Positions 26,224 to 35,799 of a stretch of DNA of 64,000 bases are shown here, in pieces; position 1 is the first letter of the stretch; each line of letters starts with the position of its first letter. Under the pieces are notes generated by a model that was not told the origin of the DNA, made no database searches, and saw nothing but the letters and a program-made list of their open reading frames with translations. Made by a program: the position numbers and the translations under genes. The stretch comes from Epiperipatus broadwayi (taxonomy: Eukaryota > Onychophora > Udeonychophora > Euonychophora > Peripatidae): positions 331,501-395,500 of the forward strand of contig JAQFVV010012546.1 of assembly GCA_028023455.1 (NCBI GenBank), written 5' to 3'.

Positions 26224-26800
26224 ATAAACCATCCCTAATGAAAAAATTTATTCCAGAGGAAGGAAGATTAATAATACAGATGAATACATACAAGATATTT
26301 TTTGGATCAATAGACCAATTAGTGAAATTAAAATATTTATTGTTGAATTTGCTACAAAAGTCTAATCTATTGAATTTTACTTTAGAAATGCCTCATTATA
26401 TTATGAGAAGGCTACTGGCATTGAAACTGGCCTTGCATAATTCTTGATGGTAGTGTTCCATTTTTAATGTGTATGGTCCAAAATATTTTGAGAATTCAGA
26501 GAAAAAATGATTTTTTTTCTCTGCTGCATAAAATTATTATAACAGTACCATTAATGATTACAATTTTTTTCTTGGATACTTTAATGCATGTGTCAGTAAT
26601 AATAACAGAATTTGTAAAAAAGTGATTGAAATTAATTGTTTTGTTGCTTCAAACTTAAATAAATCTTAGCATTTATTGAAATTTTGCTCAACATGAGCGA
26701 CTATTACTAATACTTTACTTAAGCAGAAAAGTTACTATAAATAATAATGAATGCATCCATTCTTAAAACAAGAGCAATTTATAGTATATGAATACATATA
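26224..26800 (+). pseudogene. RTE/BovB-like LINE endonuclease domain, decayed
   Basis: Remnant of an APE-type endonuclease of the RTE clade. It begins EEGRLI...YKIFFGS and runs through the HYIMRRLLALKLALHNS segment (family consensus close to INERLMxLRLPLHN). After frameshifts it reads NVYGPKYFENSEKK, then FFLGYFNACV (the LGDFNARV motif), then TITNTLLKQKSYYK and WMHPFLKQEQFIVYEYI (the WMHPRSKHWQFIDYVI block). Several stops and shifts show it is long dead. Its 3' part is duplicated at 24632-24769. The RT part of what may be the same element lies at 28078-28437. Confidence 0.7.
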
Positions 26801-27072
26801 AGCACAGATTATTGGAAATGACAGAGAAAGGTGAATAACTCTGTGTGTGTAAATTTAAATAAAAAATTTTTAAAAATCAGATATATTAATCTTTAACTGA
26901 GGTTATAGTTTATATCTGTGCTAGAGATAATCTCTAGTTTTGAAAATGATTAGTGGTAATCATTAGTGTATTTATCTGAAATGGGTGGCGTTAAAGTTGT
27001 GAGTGGAGGAAGTTTGGCAATGGTAAATGAAAATATAACAATTTACTCTAGATAAATACTTTGCATATAATA

Positions 27073-27160
27073 AAGATGTATATGAGAGATTGTGACCTGA
27101 GCCAACTGATGAGTGCTGGTTTAGCACTAAATGCATCTTGGGGGTCATTTGTCTTTTATT
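27073..27160 (+). ncRNA. Hammerhead-like motif, oldest family A copy
   Basis: Plus strand: an outer stem AAGATGTA pairs with TGCATCTT. ATA sits at the cleavage-site position, followed by a ~23-nt arm, CTGATGA, stem II GTGCT-GGTTT-AGCAC with a G-C closing pair, then TAAA where GAAA is expected. The sequence differs at many positions from the copies at 10.7 and 47.1 kb, yet both stems pair. It lies within the decayed RTE region. Confidence 0.5.
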
Positions 27161-27371
27161 ATATCTTTATTTATATGTATTTAAAAAGAATGGGGAAGTA
27201 TGGAGATGATTATTATATCTATATAGATTAATACTCTACAAAATTAAAATAATTGCATCAAAATAGGTCTTAATTATAAATTTGATATTTATTTTTTGGA
27301 AGTAATTACTATGCTTACTAAATTTCTAACACTATTAAATATTGAAATTACTAATTTTGACCTTTATTATT

Positions 27372-27577
27372 AACCCATAAACATCACATGATCACATCTC
27401 ATACTAGCACATAATTGTTGTAAACAAAGGCAAAACTCTCCATACAGTAGTGCCACCCTGTGCTAACTAGTCTGGAGATATTGGATGAGTAGGCACTAAA
27501 TAGGGATTTTATGCACAAGCCTTCTGGCATCCATTGATTACTCTGGTTAGAACAGGGTGGCACTACTGTATGGAGAG
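27372..27577. mobile_element. Foldback element (family B) with perfect 31-bp inverted repeats
   Basis: CAAAACTCTCCATACAGTAG and the following 11 bases (27431-27461) recur exactly inverted at 27552-27582. Flanks 27355-27371 and 27578-27594 match at 16 of 17 bases (TTTTGACCTTKATTATT), which looks like a target-site duplication. Other members are 38494-38571, 58757-58937 and 62076-62199. In the 58.8-kb copy the inner sequence lies in the opposite orientation and the second arm is missing. Confidence 0.75.
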
Positions 27578-28077
27578 TTTTGACCTTGATTATTGTCATA
27601 TTTCTGATGTGTGTAATTTTTTTAAAGACTGTATTAGATACAAGTAAATATATTCTTGGATTTATTGAAAGAAGAATCATTATGAGTTTTCTGATAATTG
27701 ATTAAAAACAAATATGTGACATTTTTTTGGCAGAGTAATAAATTAAATATGAAATTTTATAATAAATATAGAGATTTAAAAACAGAAATTTAATGCTTGT
27801 CAAGAAGGCTTAAAATGATTGGAGAATTAAAAGTGCAAACAAGATACCAACATTCTTGTTTGTGATCTCTAGATCTACTTTGATGAACAGAAAGCAATAT
27901 ATGAATCTGAAAAAAACACTTCTGCAATCCTATTTCTTTAACTATGATGCTGTCTTATATACTAACCATGATATTTAAAGAAATAGTAAAAGTATTTTAA
28001 TTAATTTGTAAACAATTATATAAGAATTGATATGAAGTCTTTTTTTTAATAATATAACTATTTTATTTACTCAATTA

Positions 28078-28437
28078 GATTTGGTCAAAGATAGCCATCT
28101 TAGTGAAACCAGAACAGCTCTGTATAATCTTAAAAATGAAAAAGCTGCAGTTCCGGATTAAATATCTGAGGACGACATAAAATATAATAGCAATATATTA
28201 GTTTCAAAAATATTGAAATATTTTAGGAATATATGTACCCAATAAGATGTGCTACGTAATCTTAGTGATATTTATTTTGTTTCAATGGGTAAAAATAAAG
28301 GGAACAGGCTAGATGATAGAAATTATCATGAAATATCATTTATTATCTACTTCAAAAAATATATTTTTAATGATTTTGTTGAACAGGTTATTTGCACTCA
28401 CGTGTTAATGGGTTTCAATATCTTAATGTTATTTTAA
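28078..28437 (+). pseudogene. RTE-type LINE reverse transcriptase fragment, decayed
   Basis: One frame with two internal stops matches the start of an RTE reverse transcriptase. It reads ETRTALYNLKNEKAAVPD (consensus LKNGKAAGPDGI), then ILVSKILKYFRNIC, then NKGNRLDDRNYHEISFIIYF (consensus KKGDRxDCxNYRGISLL), the finger region before motif A. The distance from the endonuclease remnant at 26.2-26.8 kb, minus the later repeats at 27.07 and 27.37 kb, fits the endonuclease-RT linker of one RTE element. It fades into AT-rich sequence before the catalytic motifs. Confidence 0.7.
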
Positions 28438-28439
28438 AA

Positions 28440-31400
28440 ATCATAACTTTTTATAGACCTTGTTGTTGTCACAAAGCAAATGCATGAACAGCTTTAGGAG
28501 CAAAAAAGTAATATTATATATATTATTTTTAAATAATTTCATTTGTGTTTAAATCATTTTAATTTATAGTATTTTATATTAAATTTTCAAAATGAAAATT
28601 AACCCCCCCCCCCCATTAAGTTATTAAAAATAAAAACCTTTTTTATAATCAAGAAATATTGTTAAAAGTGCCAATTTTATCCCCCATCCACCCACCCATT
28701 TATTAATGTGTGTTTTTTTTTTTCAATAATTTAAAATATTAGTAAAAGCAAATCATTTATATATATATATCATAACTATTAAAAAATAATTGTTTTTAAA
28801 TATTAAAAATAAAATAAAAAAATAGAAAGTTAATTGTATAAAATTTTTTAATTAAAATTATCCTAAACATTATACATGTTAATTAGATGGCCGATTTCTT
28901 ATTATTCAGGTTTTTTTCTAAATACATAGCAAATCATTTAAGTCCATAATTTGTTCTAATCAAGCTTACTCGTTGTATTTTATTTTTATAAATTACTTTA
29001 ATGACATCTTAATATTTATATTGTAGCTCAAAACATTCTAAATATCATTTGTTCTACTTGCTCAACATTAATTTATTCTATGTACTTTGCTTCAGAATCA
29101 TATATTGTAAGCTTGAGTTATCCATGATAGGTTAGCTTCTGATTATTGTTTTTCTTTAAGATATATTTGCAACTATACATTCAGCAGAAATCTATAACTA
29201 TTTTATCCAACTAACAGCCTGTAATTTAAAATATTCAAGGTTTTGAAGCCAAGCTAAATTGCTTCTATAGATCTTTGGTTACTAAAACTGGCCTATTGTA
29301 AGAGTATAGTTTGATAATGATCACAATTTTTAGCATATTTTAAATTTAATTGTCTTTATGTGTGTGTGGGGGGGGGGGGGGTAAATGGATTATGAAAAAG
29401 GTAATGTAGTTGGAAAAAGAAATATTCAGATATAATGATCAAATAATTAGCTATTCTTTATGTCATGAGATATTCATTCATATAAAATGATGGGTAAAAT
29501 TAAAATCCAGAAACAATCTAGTTGATTAAAATATTATAAATTCAATATTCATGAAACTAAAAAATCATTTTTTTAATCCCATATGTTAGGTTGTTATTGG
29601 TCAGGCCAACAATAACTAAAAAAGAATGAAAAAATACCATTCCATAACATTGTGTTCTATGCTAACCCGCATTTGAAGGTATAAATCATTAATTTTTTTC
29701 TAAAAACACTTAACAATTTTACAATGTCATAGATATAGTCCAACTTATAAATGTTACTAAATAGAATTCAGAAATATTGAATGCAATAGGAACAAATGAA
29801 GTCAAAGAGAGAGATATTGGAAAAAAGTATTTTGAAATTGTATTTTAAAAGAATACATTGAAAAAAAGAAGTGTAGAAAGACATGGATAATATTGCCTAA
29901 TTTTAACTTCAAGACAAGATATGTCTTATGATGATGATAAAATCATAGACAAATAGATATAAAAGAGAAAATAACATTATGCATTTATGTTGATTTTATT
30001 AAATTTCTTATTATGTAGTTGATTAATTTGCTTTTAGCTTATATTTGAATTATTACTTTTTTTAAACTATTTAATTTACAGACCAGCTAGAGATTTTTTT
30101 TATAAAAAAAAAACACAGTTTTAAAGAATAAAACACCTGTCAATTTTATTGTTAATTGTATTCTATTTGAATAATTGTTGTCGATTTATAAATGACTTGA
30201 AAATTGAAATTTGCATTAAAATTATGCCTAAATTGAAACATTTTGACAGTATTTTATTGACTTGTTTTGATGTTAGAATATTTTATTTTAGTTTTAAAAA
30301 AGTAAATAAAAAAAATTAAATTAACTACTGTGAATATTTAAAATGTATATTTAAACATGAAAAAGTAATAATGCAGTAGGTTATCTGCATCCATAGTCAT
30401 TCGATTCTAAGACTACACATAGATGCTTAAAATCACAGGAATACATAACTCTATATGTAATACACATTTAAAACCATTTATAATTATTAATGATATAATT
30501 TAATTTAAAATTGTATACCGTAAGGCATCATCATAATTAATACTTAAAAATTTAAATAATATAATTATGAAAAAGATTAATAAATTGTGATGGCACAATG
30601 GCTGAAAGATCATTCATAATGCCACTTATATATGTAGATATTTATATATATATATATATATATATGCGAGTTGTCTGTTTTAATTCGATTTTAAATTATT
30701 TTAAATTTGATATGTAGATATATATGCAAAACTATTAAATTCAAGATTTTTTGTACTTTATTTTTTTATTTAGTTTTCTTTTAAACTATAAATAATAAAC
30801 CCATGCTAAGGTTGGAGAATACAAAACTTTGAAAATATACTTAAGTATAAAAATTAATAATATCCAGTGCAAAATATTCTATACTTCTTTTTGCCAATCA
30901 ATACTTTTTCATTGTCACTTATAATAATAATAAAAAAAAAAAACTTATTTTTATTTATATCTGTTATTTCTCATTAATATTGTGATGAATTTGTCTTGTA
31001 CTCATTAAATACTTTTACTGTCTCATTATCTTTGAAACTGATGCAACGAACATTTTTATTGCTACTAATACTCTATCACTATCTAACATTTTTGTAAAAA
31101 GTTTAATCTTGCAGATATCTTTTGATTTATATCTAATTGCTAAATAGCCACCTCTAATTTTAATTTACTGTATTAAATTCTAAACAGATAATAAAATATT
31201 AACACTGTTTCATCTTTTTTATGCATGTCTATTTATGTTGTTTACATACTCTACAAATATTATGGTCTAAAATCATAAAATGAGGAAAATTTAAATTTCT
31301 TTCTCAAAATTTTTTATTTATTTAGTAGTTTTTAAAAGCATGGATATGGAAATTGCATTTTCTGGGGAACTACTAATGTGATAAATGTATTAGAATGAAA

Positions 31401-32100
31401 AATGAGTAGTCTAATTAAACTTTTAATAATTTAGAAGAGGATTATTTACATGATATATTAATGCTAGATTCAAGAAAGAAATATATTTATCAAATATTTT
31501 ATTTGGTGCATATATTTTTGAAGGAGAAATGTGATCAATTAAAAAACAGAAAATAATAAAAATTGGAAACTATTTTAATATAAATTAGATATATAACAAG
31601 AATAGCATTAGTTTGTAGAAATGATACAAAAAAATTGGAATTTTATTTATAAAATGAAGAAGTAATTGAATTTGGCATATAGAAATATAGAGAAAATATT
31701 AAAAAATATGATAGAAGAATCTATAGAGACTAAAAGAAAAAAAGAAAAATGTGAAAGTAGTAGATTAGTGATGTAAAGAAATAAGAGAGTTATAAGGGTT
31801 TAAAAATGTAGCAAACATCAGAAAGATTAATGCTGTTAATTGAGATTAATTTTTCATTGTTTATTAAACGACATCATATGCTTTGAAAGAAGAGTTTGGT
31901 ATTTGATAGTTATTAATAAAAAGTATTATAAATAATAATAACAATAATTACTAATAAATATAAAGTATTTGTTCAGAAAATTTACTCTTTCATTTGAGTA
32001 TTCAGGCTTTTCAATATTTTCACTATAACAGTAATTAAATATATTAAACTTTACTCATTTTCAACCATTGTGGAACATGTTATTTTTTCCCCTATAATTC
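28440..32100. other. AT-rich intergenic DNA with homopolymer tracts
   Basis: C12 at 28603-28614, G14 at 29368-29381 preceded by (TG)n, and (AT)n near 30645-30665. No gene or repeat family recognised. Confidence 0.6.
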
Positions 32101-32112
32101 ATGCATTCTTTT
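32101..32112. repeat. Target-site duplication of SINE 1 (left)
   Basis: ATGCATTCTTTT, repeated exactly at 32219-32230. Confidence 0.85.
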
Positions 32113-32218
32113 TTTTTTCCTATGTCATAGCGGAGGTGAACCCACGACAACCGTCTGCAATCAACTGCTTGCTTGCAAGGTGGCTGTGCTGACCTCTCAG
32201 CTAACAACGCTTGACTTT
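32113..32218 (-). mobile_element. Short tRNA-derived SINE (copy 1)
   Basis: A 106-bp insertion between 12-bp duplications. On the minus strand it has an A-box-like TTAGCTGAGAGG (32193-32204) and a B-box-like GGTTCACCTCC (32132-32142), the internal promoter of a tRNA gene for RNA polymerase III. It then runs directly into CTATGACATAGG and an A-run. There is no further body, so it is a minimal tRNA-head SINE or a retroposed tRNA-like RNA. The leader and arm pattern is nearest to Leu/Ser-type tRNAs by eye. It is related to the copy at 32844-32935. Confidence 0.75.
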
Positions 32219-32230
32219 ATGCATTCTTTT
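32219..32230. repeat. Target-site duplication of SINE 1 (right)
   Basis: Exact match to 32101-32112. Confidence 0.85.
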
Positions 32231-32832
32231 AAAGGTTCAAATATAGCTTTATCAATTATTTACTTATTTGATATCCATGGTATTTTAAGAATTTTCATTA
32301 ATAGTAAAACTTCATTAATAAATTATACCACTATGTACTGCAATTTTTTATTAATTGTAAAAAGATTATCATAATCTTTTATAATAGAATTTAATCTGTA
32401 TAAAAATAAAAATATCATAGTTTAAGTTATAGTGCAAAACCGGTTTTTATATATGAAAATAAAAATAATAAAAAAACAAAAAGGAACAAAAGCTAGCAGT
32501 TAAATATTATTTTAAAAAGTTACTAAGAAACAAAATTTTAAATTAAAATGTAATAAACAAAAAAGGTATTTTTCCAACATATATTCTTAAGGAAAAAGGA
32601 CAAATGCAAATATTTAAAAATGAAAGCATAAATAAGTAACACTGATTTAGATAATAGTAACATTACAGATTATAAAATTTTAAGTAAACAAAGAATTTTG
32701 TCTAAAGCATTTTTAAAAGCAACAAATGTTAAATTTATTAATTAAAATAATGATAAATTAGAAACTGATAATAGCTTATTATAATAAACAAAAATGAAAG
32801 AGCAAACATTAAAAAAAACACCTTCACTTTTA

Positions 32833-32843
32833 AAGATATTTTT
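32833..32843. repeat. Target-site duplication of SINE 2 (left)
   Basis: AAGATATTTTT, repeated exactly at 32936-32946. Confidence 0.8.
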
Positions 32844-32935
32844 CTCTCGTGTCATAGCATCAGCCGGGAAGTGAACCCACTAACCTGGGACAACTGCTTG
32901 TAAAGCAGCTGTCACTGACCTCTTGACCACCAATG
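32844..32935 (-). mobile_element. Short tRNA-derived SINE (copy 2)
   Basis: A 92-bp insertion between 11-bp duplications, in the same orientation as copy 1 and 626 bp from it. Minus strand: A-box-like TGGTCAAGAGGTC (32917-32929), an anticodon-arm-like GCTGC/GCAGT stem with loop TTTACAA, and B-box GGTTCACTTCC (32867-32877). It ends in GCTATGACACGAG and a short A-rich tail. The TATGACA end is shared with copy 1, so both come from one family and not from two unrelated tRNA pseudogenes. Confidence 0.75.
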
Positions 32936-32946
32936 AAGATATTTTT
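32936..32946. repeat. Target-site duplication of SINE 2 (right)
   Basis: Exact match to 32833-32843. Confidence 0.8.
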
Positions 32947-33539
32947 AATATAAACAATGATCAAACAATCAATAATAGAAATAATAGAAATTCATTTTCT
33001 TCCCAGATTATAAATCAGTATTGAAAATATCCAGAATAGTGAAATCCTCATTTAGTTTACTAATTAAATTAAATAAATATTGGAGCAAGAAAAAAGTTCC
33101 AATTAATGCATAACACCTAATTCACTCTTTTTAATTTTAATAATACAGTTCAATGCAGTTAATTAACATCATTTATTGAATGAGCAAGCTTTTAATGAAT
33201 ATTTAATTCTACTAAACAAATTTTATTTAATAGATATAATGTTTATACCACCATCTTTTTCCAAATAGCTTTGTTATGACAGAATGCTAAATGAAAATTC
33301 AGTTAAAGATTTATAAGTAAAAAGGACACACTATTTAACTAAACATCAAAATGTCTTAGCAAGGGATAGAGTGTTACACATATATCTAATTTTGAGGATT
33401 AATATTTTTAAACAGAAATGGATTAATACATTGACATTATTAAAATTGAGAAAAAAATAATACAAAATAATAAATAATTTCAAAATCTTGGAGTTTATTA
33501 TTTCATAATTTATAGTTTACAAGCAGAATTTTATTAAGA
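32947..33539. other. AT-rich intergenic DNA, nothing recognised
   Basis: No coding, RNA or repeat signature. Confidence 0.6.
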
Positions 33540-33903
33540 TGAGGTCTGGATTCCATGTTATCATACCATCAACCATTATCAATCCACTGTAGGATGTAGG
33601 TCTCTCCAAGTTCAATCCATCTTCTCTAATCTATAGCTTTTTTTCTCCACATCACCCCTGCACACTTTCTTATTTCATCCATCTATCTCACGTGTGGTCT
33701 CTTTCTGGGTCTTTTACAATCTCTTGGAATCCAGTTTAAGATTTCAATTGTCCATCTATTATCATCTCTTCTAGCAATATGTCCAGCTCAATTCCACTTC
33801 AGTCTTTTAATTTTTTCAATGAGATCAATAGCACCTGTTGCTCTCTTGCCCATATATTGCATTTTTGATCTCTTTTTGTTACTCCTAACATTCATCTCTC
33901 CAT
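33540..33903 (-). pseudogene. RTE/BovB-like LINE ORF2 C-terminal end, decayed
   Basis: The minus strand encodes the very recognisable C-terminus of RTE-type RT proteins: MER*MLGVTKRDQ, then IKRLKWN*AGHIARRDDNRW (consensus KLKWQWAGHIARRxDxRW), then ILNWIPRDCKRPRKRP (consensus VLEWxPRxGKRxxGRPxxRW), then RRWIELGETYILQWIDNG (consensus RxxWRxxGEAYVQQWxxxG). At least four in-frame stops and one frameshift kill it. Only the last ~120 codons are present, as expected for a 5'-truncated RTE insertion. It is a different copy from the one at 26.2-28.4 kb. Confidence 0.85.
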
Positions 33904-33905
33904 GT

Positions 33906-35621
33906 ACAGACAATTATTTTCTTATTGAAGTGAATGCTGTTTGCAGAATAGAGTATGAGACATCTGATATCCATCCACTCCAAAGTATTATTGAAGTTAT
34001 AAAAAGCATGATGAAGAATCAAAACCCGCATAATATAATAAAAGATGAAATACCAATAACAAATGTCATAAAAAGAAAAAAATCTTTTTTTTTACTTTAC
34101 ATGTGATGGTCTTGGCTAAAACAATTAAGTGTGAATAGTTTTTTTTGTTCAAAACATAATAAATTTAAAAAAAGAATTAATTTGTTTATTAAACATGGAG
34201 TGAAAGGAGTTAAATAGCTATCTCAATCAAAAAAATCAATACACGAAAATCATTAGAAGTTGATCTCAAGACAGTTAGTAACAAGAAAATAAGATTTGAA
34301 GAATTAACAAACTCAGCAGCTTATTTGCAGCAACCAAAAAAATGAGGGTAATCAGTGTTAATAAGAAAAACTAAAGATAACATTGGCAAAAAGTAATTCT
34401 CAAGAACCAATTGTTGTAAAAATAATAGATACAAAATTTTTAAAGTAAAATAAATAAGATAATCCTACTAATAATAAAAGCAGGGTAATAAAAGAAAATT
34501 TATCAATCTCAATTCATGAATTGATATAAAAGCAAACCTAATAATGAAGGGGAAAAATGTATAGCAGAAGACAAATAATTATATAAAGACATAATAACCA
34601 TGTAACAAATCTTAAATATTGTACCATTAAAAATGTTAGATCAAAATATTCACTTTGTATAATCTCAACCTATTGATACTAATCCAAAGAAAATGATCCA
34701 ATTGCTTTACTTTAAAATTAATTATAGAGGGATACCCTGTTGCAGTATATTCAAACACCAAAGATAGCAATGTAATTAACATTCTTCAGAGCATACACAA
34801 TCTATAGTAACACAAAAAACAAATCTAGTAAAAATGGGTATGTAAACATCATGTTTAAAATTATCAGAATTGCTAAAATTCACATTAAAAAAATATCTTT
34901 TACATTCTTAATACAAAAATTAATCTACCACAAACATATTCAATCATCAATAATCAAGCAAAATGTTATTAAAACCATTTTACTTGTAAACTTTATTTAC
35001 CATTAGTCTTCAGTTAAGTCTCAAAAAATATGATCAACAATGATTACATTGTGCATTTATAATCAATAAGAATATCAAACAATATTTTTGTCTATTAATA
35101 AAATATCAAACATACTTATAATAAATAATTATTACAAGTATACAAATATGTCATCATAAATGACTTGATTTGATATAGAATAAAAGAAATATGCATTATA
35201 GATGTAACAAAATAAAAAAAGACATTACAACCAAAAATGAAATGCTAAAAGATTTAATTAATTTTAAGCCGTATAAATTTTTACTGAAAAATTTCAAAAT
35301 GAATATAACAAATTATACACGATATAAGTACAATAAGAATATTCATTTAAAATTGTATTAATAACTCTAATTAATTATGCAAAAAGTAGCAATAATAGTA
35401 AAACAAAGCAACGAACAAATATCAGATTTGTTTTTAACTGGACATATATTATCAATGTTGAAAATGAAATTTACAGCTCAATAGTTTAGAGCATTATCTT
35501 AAAATTTTATATTCAAAATTTTAAAGCTATTGAAATTCACATAGTCCATTAGTATAAAAATATATAATAATATTGTGTTTTAATTATAAATTTATTTAAC
35601 ACACATTGATTACATAAGTAA
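33906..35621. other. AT-rich intergenic DNA, nothing recognised
   Basis: The plus strand here is A- and C-enriched (for example 12 C and 2 G in 34921-34980). No gene or repeat family recognised. Confidence 0.6.
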
Positions 35622-35799
35622 TATTTACTAAGACAATAAATCTAAAGAATGTGTGGTTAAAAATGCGAAGGTAGGGACCTCTACAGGTCTTAACCACAAG
35701 CTTACACTTCCAATGCATAAGCTTGTGGTTAAAACCTGTAGAGGTTCCCACCTTCGCATTTTCTTCCGCACATGCTTTAGGTTTATTGCCTTAGTAATT
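35622..35799. mobile_element. Near-perfect palindromic foldback element
   Basis: Arms 35622-35707 and 35714-35799 are inverted copies with a loop of only about 6 bases. They contain AATGCGAAGG, ACCTCTACAGGT and TTAACCACAAGCTT. The AACCTCTACA...TAACCACAAG part resembles the arm of the foldback at 9861-10133. No coding capacity. Confidence 0.75.

Noticed and set aside
24632-26771. LTR retrotransposon with ~138-bp LTRs
   Set aside because: The repeats encode part of an RTE endonuclease, have no TG...CA ends, and the inner sequence is an inverted LINE ORF1.
27460-27520. Hammerhead-like order in family B (GGATGAGT, AGGC, ACTAAA)
   Set aside because: The CTGATGA box is not matched, stem II would be two pairs, and the 58.8-kb copy does not support it.
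32113-32935. Functional tRNA genes
   Set aside because: A and B boxes are present, but the acceptor stems do not close, and A-tails with target duplications show retroposed copies.
33819-34106. 95-residue plus-strand frame
   Set aside because: Its first part is antisense to the RTE C-terminal remnant and the rest is AT-rich sequence without homology.
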